A stretch of 64,000 bases of DNA from a bacterium (GCA_019637795.1 JAHBUY010000002.1:372001-436000); one strand, 5' to 3'; positions 27,543-36,488 are shown, counted from the first letter of the stretch. Numbers and translations are program-made. The notes: a model not told the origin generated them from the sequence alone.

Positions 27543-28864
27543 GCCCGCATCCTTTCCATCCCCCGCAACGCCTGCATCAACGCCTCCGTCTTGAGCAGCG
27601 TCTCGGCGTGCTCCCGCGCCGCCTGCGAGTCCGCCACGATCCCGCCCCCGGCCCAATAGCACAGGCCGGTGGCGTCGAGCACGGCCGTGCGGATGGCGAG
27701 GTTGAAGACGCTGCGCCCGTCGGGCTCGGTCCAGCCGATGGCGCCGGTGTAGAAGCCGCGCGGCGCCGGTTCGAGCTCCTCGATGATCTCCATGGCGCGG
27801 ATCTTCGGCGCGCCGGTGATCGAGCCGCCGGGGAAGAGGGCGCGCAGGACGTCGGCGAGCGCGGTGCGCGGCCGCAGTCGCCCGCGCACCTCGGAAACCA
27901 TGTGGACGAGCAGCGGGTAGGCGCGTTCCGCGAAGAGATCCGCCACCTCGACGCTGCCGGTGACGCACACCCGCCCGAGGTCGTTGCGCTCCAGATCGAC
28001 GATCATCACGTGCTCGGCGCGCTCCTTGGCGTCGTCGACCAGCGCGCCCGGTGAGCCGGCGCGCCGGCGGGTGCCCTTGATCGGCAGGGTGGCGATGCGA
28101 TCGCCGTCGAGGCGCAGCAGGCACTCGGGCGAGCTCGACACCAGCGTCCATCCCGCGCCGTCGAGGTAGGCGGCGTAGGGCATCGGGTAGCGCTCGCTCC
28201 ACGCCGCCAGTAGCGCCGGCGCGGCGACGCGCGGCAGGGCGGCGTGGAACGGCTGCGCCAGATTGACCTGGTAGACATCGCCGGCGGCGATGTAGGCCTG
28301 CACGCGCGCCACCAGCGCCGAGTAGCGCTCGCGGTCGAGCAGCGGCCGCAGCGCCGGCGGCGCCACGAGCGGCGCGAGCGGCGGGTCGGGCGCCGCGTAC
28401 CACTGCCGCGCCGCGGCGAGGCGGGCGTCGCTGGCGGCGGCGAGGCAGGCGCGGCCGCGGCGCCGGTCCGCCCGATAGCTCCAGTCGTAGGCGGCGGCGA
28501 AGAGCAGCGGCGTCTGCGGCCACGGCAGGCGGCGCGGCAGGCGCTCGCCGGCGTGCTTGAGGTCGTAGGCGAGCGCCGTGGCGATGCCGCCGCCCTCGCC
28601 CACCCGGGCGCGGTGGGCATCGAGGAACGCCTGCCAGGCCGCCCACGGATCGCCCCAGCGCCAGCGCGTGCCGCCGCCCGCGGTCGTCGCACTCCAGCCC
28701 GAGGCGTGGCAGGTCAGGGTGGCGATCGGCGTGTCGCTGTAGCGGACCGTGCCGTCGCCCCAGGCGTCCGCGTCGCCGTCGAACAGCACCCGGTGGGGTC
28801 GATCGCCGCCGCGCCGCACCAGCGACGCGGGGCGCATGGCGGGCGCGACTCCTTGCGTCGGCAT
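27539..28864 (-). CDS. pabB: Aminodeoxychorismate synthase component I
   Basis: The product has 441 residues. The chorismate-binding core shows YIAAGDVYQVNLAQPFHAAL, SSSPECLLRL, the ADC-synthase Lys motif LPIKGTRRR (PIKGT, not the PIAGT of anthranilate synthase), EHVMIVDLERNDLGRV and GGSITGAPKIRAMEIIEELE. It converts chorismate and ammonia to aminodeoxychorismate. The N-terminal part is shorter and less conserved than in E. coli. It is the upstream gene of the leftward pabB-pabC pair and is divergent from 29017. Confidence 0.93.
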   Translation of the reverse strand: MPTQGVAPAMRPASLVRRGGDRPHRVLFDGDADAWGDGTVRYSDTPIATLTCHASGWSATTAGGGTRWRWGDPWAAWQAFLDAHRARVGEGGGIATALAYDLKHAGERLPRRLPWPQTPLLFAAAYDWSYRADRRRGRACLAAASDARLAAARQWYAAPDPPLAPLVAPPALRPLLDRERYSALVARVQAYIAAGDVYQVNLAQPFHAALPRVAAPALLAAWSERYPMPYAAYLDGAGWTLVSSSPECLLRLDGDRIATLPIKGTRRRAGSPGALVDDAKERAEHVMIVDLERNDLGRVCVTGSVEVADLFAERAYPLLVHMVSEVRGRLRPRTALADVLRALFPGGSITGAPKIRAMEIIEELEPAPRGFYTGAIGWTEPDGRSVFNLAIRTAVLDATGLCYWAGGGIVADSQAAREHAETLLKTEALMQALRGMERMRA

Positions 28865-29016
28865 GGGCTTCCTGCTTTGGGCAGAGCTGTCGTTGTACCG
28901 AGCGTCCGGCCAAGGCGCAACACGGCTCGCCGCGCGGCACGATGCGGATCACCATGCGAGGGTTGCGTTCTCGGAGCTCGAAGCGGCGCGGTCCGCTCTG
29001 ATCGGCGACCTCGGCC

Positions 29017-29916
29017 ATGAACGCCACCCTCCAGCTCCTGCACTCGGTCCTGCCGACCAGCGTCGGGCTGCGGGTGCGGATCAACATCGCGCACCCCTCG
29101 GCGCAGATCCTCGGCGCGGAGCGGATGGGGTCGGGGACGATCGTCGACGCCGCCGGCATCGTCCTGACGGTGAACTACGTCGTCCTCGGCGCCGAGACGG
29201 TCGAGGTGACGCTGCTCGATGAGACGCGGCTCTCCGGCCAGGTGATCGCGCAGGACTTCTACAGTGGCCTGGCGGCGGTGAAGATCCCGGAGCAGAGCTA
29301 CCGCGCCGCCCGGCTCGGCGGCACCGACCGGCTGGCGCTGGGCGACGAGGTGTTCATCGTCGCCTCCGCCGGCGGCAGCCAGCGGCGCGTCAACACCGGC
29401 GCGATCATGTCGCTCGACCGTTTCGACGCCTTCTGGGAGTTCTCGCTCGAACGCGGCATCGTCACCACCGCGCGCAACCCCGGCCTCGGCGGCGGCGGCC
29501 TCTTCACCCGCGCCGGCGAGCTGGCGGGGATCGTGTCGCTCGACCTCAACGAGGTCGGCCGCTTCACCCTCGCGGTGCCGATCGAGCACTGGTCGGCGCA
29601 CACCGACGAGCTGCTGCGGCACGGCCGGCGCACCAGTCGGCCGCCGCGCGCCTGGGTCGGCTTCTACTGCTACGTGCTGAGCGACCACGTGATCATCGCC
29701 GGCGTGCTCCCCGGCACGCCGAGCGAGCGCGCCGGCCTGCGGCCCGGCGACGTCGTCGTCGCCGTCGACGAGCAGCCGATCGCCGACCGCCGCGATCTCT
29801 ACGCGCGCGTCTGGGCGCACCGCCCCGGCGAGCGCATCCACTTCAAGGTCTTCCGCGACGACGCGGTGCGCGAGGTCGTGGTGGAAGGCGGCGACGCCGA
29901 GGCCTTCTTCGCGTGA
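29017..29916 (+). CDS. HtrA/DegP-like PDZ protein without a catalytic triad (pseudoprotease)
   Basis: The product has 299 residues with no signal peptide. Residues 30-195 follow the trypsin-like fold of the S1C family: MGSGTIVDAAGIVLTVNYVV, ...DFYSGLAAVKI, NPGLGGGGLFTRAGELAGIV. In active HtrA these are TNxHVV, DxxxDLAVLKI and NPGNSGGPL. Here the His is Tyr54, the Asp is Gly84 and the Ser is Gly158, so all three catalytic residues are gone. A PDZ domain follows (VLPGTPSERAGLRPGDVVVAV). The fold is kept, suggesting a peptide-binding or scaffold role. It is followed 52 bases later by the ThDP enzyme gene. Confidence 0.85.
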   Translation: MNATLQLLHSVLPTSVGLRVRINIAHPSAQILGAERMGSGTIVDAAGIVLTVNYVVLGAETVEVTLLDETRLSGQVIAQDFYSGLAAVKIPEQSYRAARLGGTDRLALGDEVFIVASAGGSQRRVNTGAIMSLDRFDAFWEFSLERGIVTTARNPGLGGGGLFTRAGELAGIVSLDLNEVGRFTLAVPIEHWSAHTDELLRHGRRTSRPPRAWVGFYCYVLSDHVIIAGVLPGTPSERAGLRPGDVVVAVDEQPIADRRDLYARVWAHRPGERIHFKVFRDDAVREVVVEGGDAEAFFA

Positions 29917-29968
29917 GCGCGATCGCCCGACGCGCTCCCCGGCGGCCGGCGCGCGGGGCGAAGCGACG

Positions 29969-31627
29969 ATGAAGCCGCGCATGGCGCTCGGCGACTTCCT
30001 GGTCGCCTATCTGCAGCGCGTCGGCGTCACGCACCTCTTCGGCATTCCCGGCGACCTGGTGATGCGCCTGTTCCTGCGCTTCGGGCAGAAGCGCGGCCTG
30101 CGCATCGTCACCATGTCGCACGAGCCGGGGGTCGGCTTCGCCGCCGACGGCTACGCGCGCGCCACCGGCCGCATCGGCGTCGTCTGCGTCACCTACGGCG
30201 CCGGCGGCCACAACATGGTGAATCCGGTCGCCGGCTCGTTCGCCGAGCGCGTGCCGCTGCTGATCATCAGCGGCGGGCCGGGCGAGGAGGAGCGCAAGCT
30301 CGGGACGCTGATCCACCACCAGGCGAAGGAGATCGCGTCGCAGCTCCACATCTACCGCGAGATCACCTGCGCGGCGCGGCTGATCGACCGCGTCGGCAGC
30401 GCGGCGGACGAGATCGACGAGGTGGTGCAGACGGTGTGGGCGGAGCGGCGGCCGGGCTATCTCGAGATCCATCGCGACATGGTGGAGCGCACCGTCGCGG
30501 TGCCGCCGCGCCTGCTCGACTGGACCGGCCGCCTGCCGGAGCGCCGCTCGGATGCGCGCAAGGTGCGCGAGGCGGCGCGCGAGACGGCGGCGCGGCTGAA
30601 CGCGGCGCGCGCCCCGGTGGTGATCGCCGGCATCGAGTGCCACCGCTACCACCTCACCCGCGAGCTGCTGCGCCTGGTCGAGCGCACCGGCGCGCCGTGC
30701 GCCACCACCGTGCTGGCCAAGGGGGCGATCCCGGTCGACCACCCGCAGCACATGGGCGTCTACCTCGGCGCCATCAGCCCGCGACCGATCCGCGAGCGCA
30801 TCGCGCGCGCCGACGCGGTGCTCAGCCTCGGCACCCTGCTGACCGACATGAACCTCATGGGGCGCGGCCCGACGTTTGGCGCGGCGGCGGCGATCTCGGC
30901 GGTCGACGACCGCGTCGACGTCAGCTTCCACTCCTACAATCAGGTGACGCTGCGCGACTTCCTCGCCGCGCTCGGCCGCGAGCCGCTGACGCGGCGCCGC
31001 CAGCGCGTCGTCTACGCCGACAACCTCGGCCCGCAGCAACGCGGCACGGCGCGCGCCGTGCGGGTCAGCGACGTGCTGTGGGAGGTCAACCGCTTCCTCG
31101 CCGGCCGCCGCGACGTCATGGTGGTGTCGGAGGCGGGCGATGCCCTGTTCGGGGGCCTCGACGTGCGCGCCAACGGCCCGGTGCCGTACCTGGCGCAGGG
31201 CTACTACGCGTCGATGGGCTTCGGCGTGCCGGGCGCCATCGGCGCCCAGATCGGCACCGGGCTGCGGCCGCTGGTGCTGTGCGGCGACGGCGCCTTCCAG
31301 ATGACCGGCCAGGAGATCGCCCAGGCGCCGCGCCACGGCTGCAACCCGATCGTGCTCGTGCTCAACAACGCCGGCTGGGGCATCTTCCGCCCGGTGGCCG
31401 ACCGCAAGGACCTGCTCGCCATCCCGCCCTGGCCGTACGCCGAGCTGGGCCGCGCCTGGGGCGGCTGGAGCGCCCGCGTCGAGACCGTCGCCGCGCTGCG
31501 CGACGCCCTCGCCGAAGCCGGCCGCCGCCGCGAGCTGGCGCTGATCGAGATCATCCTCGACCCCGACGACCACTCGCCGGTGGCGCGCAAGTACATCGCG
31601 GCGTCGGTGGGAAGAAGGAACAAATGA
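29969..31627 (+). CDS. ThDP-dependent decarboxylase-like enzyme
   Basis: The product has 552 residues, full length for the pyruvate/indolepyruvate decarboxylase family. N-terminal PYR domain: THLFGIPGDL and SHEPGVGFAADGYARATG, with catalytic Glu52. Middle domain about 190-320. C-terminal PP domain: VVLCGDGAFQMTGQEIAQ...VLNNAGWGIFR, the GDG...NN motif that binds ThDP and Mg. It could act on indolepyruvate, phenylpyruvate or another 2-oxo acid, giving an aldehyde. It is in line with the pseudoprotease, possibly one transcript. Confidence 0.9.
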   Translation: MKPRMALGDFLVAYLQRVGVTHLFGIPGDLVMRLFLRFGQKRGLRIVTMSHEPGVGFAADGYARATGRIGVVCVTYGAGGHNMVNPVAGSFAERVPLLIISGGPGEEERKLGTLIHHQAKEIASQLHIYREITCAARLIDRVGSAADEIDEVVQTVWAERRPGYLEIHRDMVERTVAVPPRLLDWTGRLPERRSDARKVREAARETAARLNAARAPVVIAGIECHRYHLTRELLRLVERTGAPCATTVLAKGAIPVDHPQHMGVYLGAISPRPIRERIARADAVLSLGTLLTDMNLMGRGPTFGAAAAISAVDDRVDVSFHSYNQVTLRDFLAALGREPLTRRRQRVVYADNLGPQQRGTARAVRVSDVLWEVNRFLAGRRDVMVVSEAGDALFGGLDVRANGPVPYLAQGYYASMGFGVPGAIGAQIGTGLRPLVLCGDGAFQMTGQEIAQAPRHGCNPIVLVLNNAGWGIFRPVADRKDLLAIPPWPYAELGRAWGGWSARVETVAALRDALAEAGRRRELALIEIILDPDDHSPVARKYIAASVGRRNK

Positions 31628-31916
31628 AGCGGAATTGTCGCGGTTCCGAATCGTCATCCAGCTCAAGCACGTGGACGCTGAGCTATGCGGCGATTCCTCG
31701 TCGGCTCTGATCGGCAGAGGACGAGAAGGCGACGCGCCTCGCTGTCCCCACGAGGAGCGCCGATCGGCGCTGGACGCGAGCGCTCCGTTGACGCAAAAAC
31801 GCCTCGGAAGCTAACCGATGCCGCCGGTCTCGATTCCGCAGTGGCTGATCGGAGGCCGCTGCGGTGGGAGCGGTGTCGACGTGTAGCAGCAGGCCAGGGG
31901 ATTGCGGAAGGTGAGG
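31628..31916. other. Intergenic region at the left edge of the defence relic
   Basis: These 289 bases separate the decarboxylase from the helicase stump. TTGACG at 31790-31797 could be a -35 for the relic operon, but no good -10 follows it. It holds short GC-rich mirrored segments (CTGATCGGCAGAGG, CGCCGATCGGCG). No gene is convincing. GGAAGGTGAGG just before 31917 is the ribosome site of the next gene. Confidence 0.5.
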
Positions 31917-32300
31917 ATGGACAACGACCCCGAAATCAGCGTCCGGGCTGAATTACAACCGGGCCAGATCTTCACTGGTCCGCTCTTCAGCGAGCCCACG
32001 CGCGTCGAGACGGTTCAGCCGAACGGGGCGGCGAGTTGGGTCGTGGGACTCGGCCTGCAATCAGAACGCCTCCGGAAGGTGACGCTCACCGCTGCCGATC
32101 TCGATCGCCTCTCGTTCCTGCACGCACGGAGCTCGTTCGACGGCGACGGGCGCCTCCTGCGCCTGGGTCTCCAGGCCTATGCGCTGGGCATCGCCTATGA
32201 GTTCGATCCGTACTTTGGCCTCTCCATTTCGCGCATCGATCCGCTCCCGCACCAGATGCAGGTGCGCGAGACGCCGCCGTCATCCGGAGACAATCGATGA
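31917..32300 (+). pseudogene. Stump of SNF2-type DEAD/DEAH helicase (DrmD/Hma-helicase-like N-terminus)
   Basis: The product has 127 residues. It has the N-terminal pre-helicase pattern of SNF2-like defence helicases: FDGDGRLLRLGLQAYALGIA and FDPYFGLSISRIDPLPHQM, which lead directly into the first helicase motif in full-length relatives of about 900-1,000 residues. Here the text changes after PLPHQMQ to a short tail (VRETPPSSGDNR) and stops. The stop overlaps the next ATG (ATGA). No Walker A, DEAH or SAT motif remains, so it is probably inactive. An internal deletion that kept the 3' end for coupling explains it best. Confidence 0.7.
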
Positions 32301-33436
32301 AGATTCGCAAGATCGCGCTCAAGAACTGGAAGAACTTCGTCGACGCCGAGGCGCAGATCCATGATCGCGTGTTCCTCGTCGGACCGAACGCATCCGGCAA
32401 GTCGAACTTCCTCGACGCGTTCCGGTTCCTCCGTGACTTGGCGTCCACCGGTGGCGGGTTCCAGGAAGCGGTTGCGCGGCGTTCGGGGGTTTCCGCGATT
32501 CGGTGCTTGGCGGCCCGCCGCTACCCGGACGTCGAGATCCGCGTCGAACTCCAGGATGGAGACGACGGCCCGAGTTGGACATACGAGTTGGCCTTCAATC
32601 AGGACTCGCAGCGGCGGCCCCAGCTACGCAAGGAACGTGTCTCGGGACCCAGCGGTAAGCTCCTCGATCGCCCGGATCGCGAGGACAAGGGCGATCCGGC
32701 CCGGCTGACGCAGACCTTCCTAGAGCAGGTAAACGTCAACCGGGACTTCAGGGACATCGTCACGTTCTTCGCGTCCATTCGCTACCTGCACATCGTGCCG
32801 CAACTCGTGCGCGAGCCCGACCGTTCCGTGGGCCGTTCGAATGATCCCTTCGGCGGCGACTTCCTGGAGCAGGTCGCCAAGACACAGGAGCGGACGCGCA
32901 ACGCCCGCCTGCGGCGGATCCAGGAAGCCCTCCGCGTTGCGGTACCACAGCTCCAGGAGGTCGAGCTGTGGCGCGACGCGCGCGGCACCCCCCACTTGCG
33001 GGGCAAATACCAGCACTGGCGCCCGCAGGGAGCCTGGCAAACGGAAGAGCAGTTCTCCGACGGAACGTTGCGGCTCATGGGTCTCCTGTGGGTGACGATG
33101 GACAGAGAGGGGCCCCTGCTCCTGGAGGAGCCCGAGCTCTCGTTGCACCCCGAGATCGTGCGCGTCCTACCCTCGATGCTGGCACGAGTTCAGCGCCGCA
33201 CCGGCCGGCAGATCTTTCTCAGCACGCATTCGCCGGACCTCCTTCACGATGAGGGCATCGGTCTCGACGAGGTGCTGCTGCTCGTCCCCGGGAGCGAGGG
33301 CACGCAGGTATCGACGGCTGGCTCACATCGCGACATTCGCGATCTGCTGGAGGGCGGCCTGTCGCTGGCTGACGTCGTGATCCCCAGGACGCGGCCCGAC
33401 CGAGCGAATCAGCTCACGCTGTTCGCAGACGCCTGA
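32297..33436 (+). CDS. OLD/RecF-like AAA (ABC-type) ATPase
   Basis: The product has 379 residues, full length. Walker A is FLVGPNASGKSNFLDAFRFL; the ABC signature is FSDGTLRLMGLL; Walker B is LLLEEPELSLHP; the D/H loops are IFLSTHSPDLL. This is the compact SMC/RecF-type ATPase (AAA_21) seen with TOPRIM or other nuclease partners in anti-phage systems. It overlaps both neighbours by one to four bases. The C-terminal TOPRIM is not fused but seems to be the next gene. It is intact, although the flanking helicase and methylase are stumps. Confidence 0.9.
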   Translation: MKIRKIALKNWKNFVDAEAQIHDRVFLVGPNASGKSNFLDAFRFLRDLASTGGGFQEAVARRSGVSAIRCLAARRYPDVEIRVELQDGDDGPSWTYELAFNQDSQRRPQLRKERVSGPSGKLLDRPDREDKGDPARLTQTFLEQVNVNRDFRDIVTFFASIRYLHIVPQLVREPDRSVGRSNDPFGGDFLEQVAKTQERTRNARLRRIQEALRVAVPQLQEVELWRDARGTPHLRGKYQHWRPQGAWQTEEQFSDGTLRLMGLLWVTMDREGPLLLEEPELSLHPEIVRVLPSMLARVQRRTGRQIFLSTHSPDLLHDEGIGLDEVLLLVPGSEGTQVSTAGSHRDIRDLLEGGLSLADVVIPRTRPDRANQLTLFADA

Positions 33437-34044
33437 TGGCCGCGCAGCCCGTGGTGATCTCGGCGGCGGTGGAGGGCATCGTGGACGAGGCGGTCGTACG
33501 GAGGCTCATCGCCAGCGTCGGCGGCCAAGCGGGTCCCGTGTACGGCAAGAACGGGAAGTCCGCCCTCAGAACCCAGCTCAACGGGTTCAACAATGCGGCG
33601 AGGCACGCGCCCTGGATGGTCTTGGTGGACCTGAACGGCGAGCAGGATTGTGCTCCCCTATTGCGCGCGAGCTGGCTGCCCTCGCCGGCCCGGTTGCTTT
33701 GCTTCCGTGTCGCCGTGCGACAGGTCGAGGCTTGGCTGATCGCGGATGGGGAGGCGCTCTCGGAATACGCCGGCGTTGCGCGATCCCAGATTCCCAAGGA
33801 CCCGGAGCGCCTTCGGAACGCGAAGGTCGCGATGGTAGATGTCGCCCGCCGCTCCCGGCGCGCCGCAATACGCCGGGACATGGTGCCCCGCCAAGGGAGT
33901 GGGCGACCCGTTGGCCCGGCCTACACCTCGCGGCTCATCGAGTACGCCGAGACGCGATGGCGGCCGGCTGTGGCGGCGCAGCGCTCCGAGAGCCTGCGCC
34001 GGGCTATTGCGGGTCTTGAGCGCCTGATCGGAACATCGGCGTGA
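33436..34044 (+). CDS. TOPRIM/DUF4276-like protein, partner of the ATPase
   Basis: The product has 202 residues. The start [21 protein letters not shown] gives the TOPRIM Glu/Asp pattern (EGxxDE). [17 protein letters not shown] supplies the next acidic pair (DxN/D), and [22 protein letters not shown] resembles the (E)AWLxAD of DUF4276. TOPRIM proteins make a nicking or cleaving nuclease with a paired OLD ATPase. The ATG overlaps the ATPase stop by one base (TGATG). A nuclease role is inferred; family name is a resemblance, not a search result. Confidence 0.68.
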   Translation: MAAQPVVISAAVEGIVDEAVVRRLIASVGGQAGPVYGKNGKSALRTQLNGFNNAARHAPWMVLVDLNGEQDCAPLLRASWLPSPARLLCFRVAVRQVEAWLIADGEALSEYAGVARSQIPKDPERLRNAKVAMVDVARRSRRAAIRRDMVPRQGSGRPVGPAYTSRLIEYAETRWRPAVAAQRSESLRRAIAGLERLIGTSA

Positions 34045-34328
34045 TCCCCAAGGCCCGCAAGCGCGTCGCCGAGGTGGAGTTCCCGATCGCCGACGTGCGC
34101 CGGCATGCGGCGCGCGAGAAGTCGATCCGCCACGGGCACCCGAGCACGTTGCAGCCGTGGTGGGCGCGAAGGCCGCTGGCGTCGAGCCGAGCGGTGCTGC
34201 TGGGCCTGCTCTGGCGTCACCCGTGCGACCCACTCTGCCCGCCGTCGTTCAAGGCCGAGGCGCGACAGCGGCTGCGAGAGATCGCCAGTTGCCACCCGGG
34301 GGAAGCAACGGGATTCGTAGGGGGTTGA
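34041..34328 (+). pseudogene. Stump of DUF1156-type DNA methylase
   Basis: The product has 95 residues from a GTG at 34041 that overlaps the previous stop (GTGA). It keeps the whole DUF1156 head: [20 protein letters not shown], then [20 protein letters not shown] and a CPPSF element, the invariant start of large (900+ residue) DUF1156 adenine methylases. It then stops after ATGFVGG. The methylase catalytic motif (NPPF/DPPY) and SAM-binding part are missing. It is the 3' stump of the defence relic. Confidence 0.8.
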
Positions 34329-34398
34329 GAGTTGCGCGTCCCGCTCGGGTGACTGGCAATCCCACTCGTCTTCGCCTAACCCCTAACCGCGCAACCCC
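34321..34398. repeat. Inverted repeat after the methylase stump
   Basis: GTTGCGCG (34331-34338) is mirrored exactly by CGCGCAAC (34388-34395), and the neighbouring GGGGTT (34321-34326) by AACCCC (34393-34398). The middle has TAACCCCTAACC. It sits where the defence relic ends and the backbone gene at 34441 begins, so it may mark a recombination site or act as a hairpin. Confidence 0.5.
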
Positions 34399-34440
34399 GT
34401 CCAGTCATCAGTCCGCCGAACCCAATCCGCCGTCCCACCG

Positions 34441-35493
34441 ATGATCGCCATCCTCCACGGAGCCGCCGCCGAACCCTGGGTGGGCCCCATCGCCAGCGAC
34501 ATCCAGGCGGCGGCGGAGGCGCGCGGCGGCGAGATCGTGCGCCTGACGTTCGAATCGGCGCTGCGCGCGCCGCGCGAGTGGCAGAGCGTGCGGCGGCTGT
34601 ACGTGCTGCCGTTCGACGTGCCGGCGGACGTGCCCGAGGACCTGCCGCTCGACGGGACGCTGCTCATCCGCGCCCTCTTTCCGCGCGCCGAGGTGGTCAA
34701 CGCCATGGCGGCGCACGCGCTGTGCTGGGACAAGATCGCCGCCGCGCAGCGCTTGCACGAGCGCGGCGTGGCGATGCCGGAGACGCTGATCACCATGGAT
34801 CCGGACGAGGCGCGGGCCTTCGTCCGCCACCACCAGCACGCCATCCTCAAGGAGCCGCGCGCCGCCGGCGGGCACGGGCACGTGGTGCTGTTCGCGGACG
34901 GCGACGGGACGATCGGCGGCGAGGTGCCGGGGCGCCGCTACGTCGTCGAGCCGGTGCGCTCCGGCATCGGCCGCCAGGTGCGGCACGGCGTGCTGAGCTG
35001 TCCGCCGCCGTTCTACCTGCAGCGCCTGGTGACCGACGTCGGCCGCGGCGGCGTGCTGCGCCCGGGCCAGATCCTGCGCGCCTACGTGGTCGACGGTCAG
35101 ATCGCCTTCTGGAGCGAGCGGCGGCGCGACAAGATCCGCCGCCCCGCGGACTTCATCATCAGCGCCGCCTTCGGGGCGCGCTACCACTTCGTGCGCGCCG
35201 TCAGCGATGCCGCCGAGACGCTGGCGCGCCGGGCGGCCGAGGCGCTCGGCGTGCGCATCGGCGCCGTCGACCTGATCCGCGCCGGCGATCAGGGACCGTT
35301 CGTGCTCGAAGCCGACACCGACGGTCAGCACCTGCTGATCGACCGTTCCTTCAAGCGGCTGCCGGAGTACCGCGACCTCTTCAACTTCGACGCCATGATC
35401 GCCGACGTGTTGCTCGCCGAGGAGACGGAGATGAAAACGCGCACCGTCGGCGTCGAGCGCCGCGAGCGCCCGCCCCGCCCGCGCCGCTCGTAG
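34441..35493 (+). CDS. ATP-grasp ligase-like protein (RimK/glutathione synthetase style)
   Basis: The product has 350 residues. The ATP-grasp signs are a domain start near residue 95 (CWDKIAAAQRLHERGVAMPETL), HHQHAILKEPRAAGGHGHVVL, a Gly-rich loop, and the Mg/ATP end VRIGAVDLIRAGDQGPFVLEADTDGQ. It probably ligates an acid to an amine with ATP. The closest style is glutathione synthetase or RimK-like. A basic C-terminal tail (RRERPPRPRRS) is unusual. The substrate is not known. Confidence 0.75.
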   Translation: MIAILHGAAAEPWVGPIASDIQAAAEARGGEIVRLTFESALRAPREWQSVRRLYVLPFDVPADVPEDLPLDGTLLIRALFPRAEVVNAMAAHALCWDKIAAAQRLHERGVAMPETLITMDPDEARAFVRHHQHAILKEPRAAGGHGHVVLFADGDGTIGGEVPGRRYVVEPVRSGIGRQVRHGVLSCPPPFYLQRLVTDVGRGGVLRPGQILRAYVVDGQIAFWSERRRDKIRRPADFIISAAFGARYHFVRAVSDAAETLARRAAEALGVRIGAVDLIRAGDQGPFVLEADTDGQHLLIDRSFKRLPEYRDLFNFDAMIADVLLAEETEMKTRTVGVERRERPPRPRRS

Positions 35494-35561
35494 CCGGGAT
35501 CGGCGTCGGGCGGTCGCGGCGCCGGACGATCACGGCCGTCGTCGGACCGACGCGCGGCCGG

Positions 35562-35936
35562 TCAGAAGATCACCGCCAGCAGCGCGCCGAGGATGAGCAG
35601 GACGTTGGGGACGAAGGTCAGCGCGAAGCCGAGCGAGCGCGATTCCGGATCGGCGACGTAGGCGCGGGCGTAGATGGCGCGCCCGGCGACGAACACCAGG
35701 CCGAGCAGTCCGGCCCAGCGCGGGCTGACGTAGCGGGCGAACAGGAACAGCGCCGGGATGAAGACGATGAGCTGCTCGAGCGTGTTCATCTGCACCCGGT
35801 ACCAGCGCTCGAACATCGGATGTCCGGTGGTGGCGGGCGCCGCCACGCCGTACTGGCCGCGGGCGCGGCCGGTGAGCGTCGAGATGGCGAGGTATTCGAT
35901 CAGCGCCAGCAGCGCGACGAACGAGACGAAATCCAT
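35562..35936 (-). CDS. MAPEG-family membrane protein
   Basis: The product has 124 residues with four membrane segments. The family core is present: FERWYRVQMNTLEQLIVFIPALFLFARYV (shown in part), as in MAPEG proteins that bind glutathione or eicosanoids. Bacterial members include glutathione-dependent detoxification proteins. It is convergent with the ATP-grasp gene, which is glutathione-synthetase-like. A functional link is possible but not shown. Confidence 0.85.
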   Translation of the reverse strand: MDFVSFVALLALIEYLAISTLTGRARGQYGVAAPATTGHPMFERWYRVQMNTLEQLIVFIPALFLFARYVSPRWAGLLGLVFVAGRAIYARAYVADPESRSLGFALTFVPNVLLILGALLAVIF

Positions 35937-36050
35937 GCGACCTCCTGCAGTGTCGGGTGTCCGTTCTCTGTATCCCGCGCGCCCCGGACGCTCAACGTCC
36001 GAGCCGCGAAAGGGGTGGCGGCGGCCGGGGCGAACGCGCTAGGAGCAGGC

Positions 36051-36446
36051 ATGCGCGATGTCGAGCGGGTGCTGGCCGCCAACGAGGCGTTCTACACCGC
36101 GTTCGCCGCCCGCGACGTCGAGGCGATGGAGGCGCTGTGGGCGCAGCGCGCGCGGGTCGCCTGCATCCATCCCGGCTGGCAGCCGCTGCACGGGCGCGAC
36201 GCCGTGCTGGCGAGTTGGCGCGACATCCTGAGCAATCCCAATTCGCCACCGATCCGCTGCAGCGACGCCGTCGCGCACGTGCTCGGCGCGACGGCCATCG
36301 TCATCTGCACCGAGCGCTTTCCCGGCGCCGAGCTGGTCGCGACCAACGTCTTCGTCGAGGAGGACGGCGCCTGGCGCCTGCTGCACCACCAGGCCGGCGG
36401 GGTCGTCCGCCCGAGCAGCGACGACGACGGCGAGCTGCTGCACTGA
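36051..36446 (+). CDS. NTF2/SnoaL-like protein
   Basis: The product has 131 residues. AGGAGC sits just upstream of the ATG. It has the DUF4440/SnoaL pattern: RVLAANEAFYTAFAARDVEA, W...ACIHPGWQPLHGRDAV and EDGAWRLLHHQAG. NTF2-like folds are polyketide cyclases, isomerases or binding proteins. No catalytic residues can be assigned. It lies between convergent and divergent neighbours as a single gene. Confidence 0.85.
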   Translation: MRDVERVLAANEAFYTAFAARDVEAMEALWAQRARVACIHPGWQPLHGRDAVLASWRDILSNPNSPPIRCSDAVAHVLGATAIVICTERFPGAELVATNVFVEEDGAWRLLHHQAGGVVRPSSDDDGELLH

Positions 36447-36488
36447 CGCGGCCGGCGGCCGCCGGTGCCGGTTCTCGCCGGCACGTCG

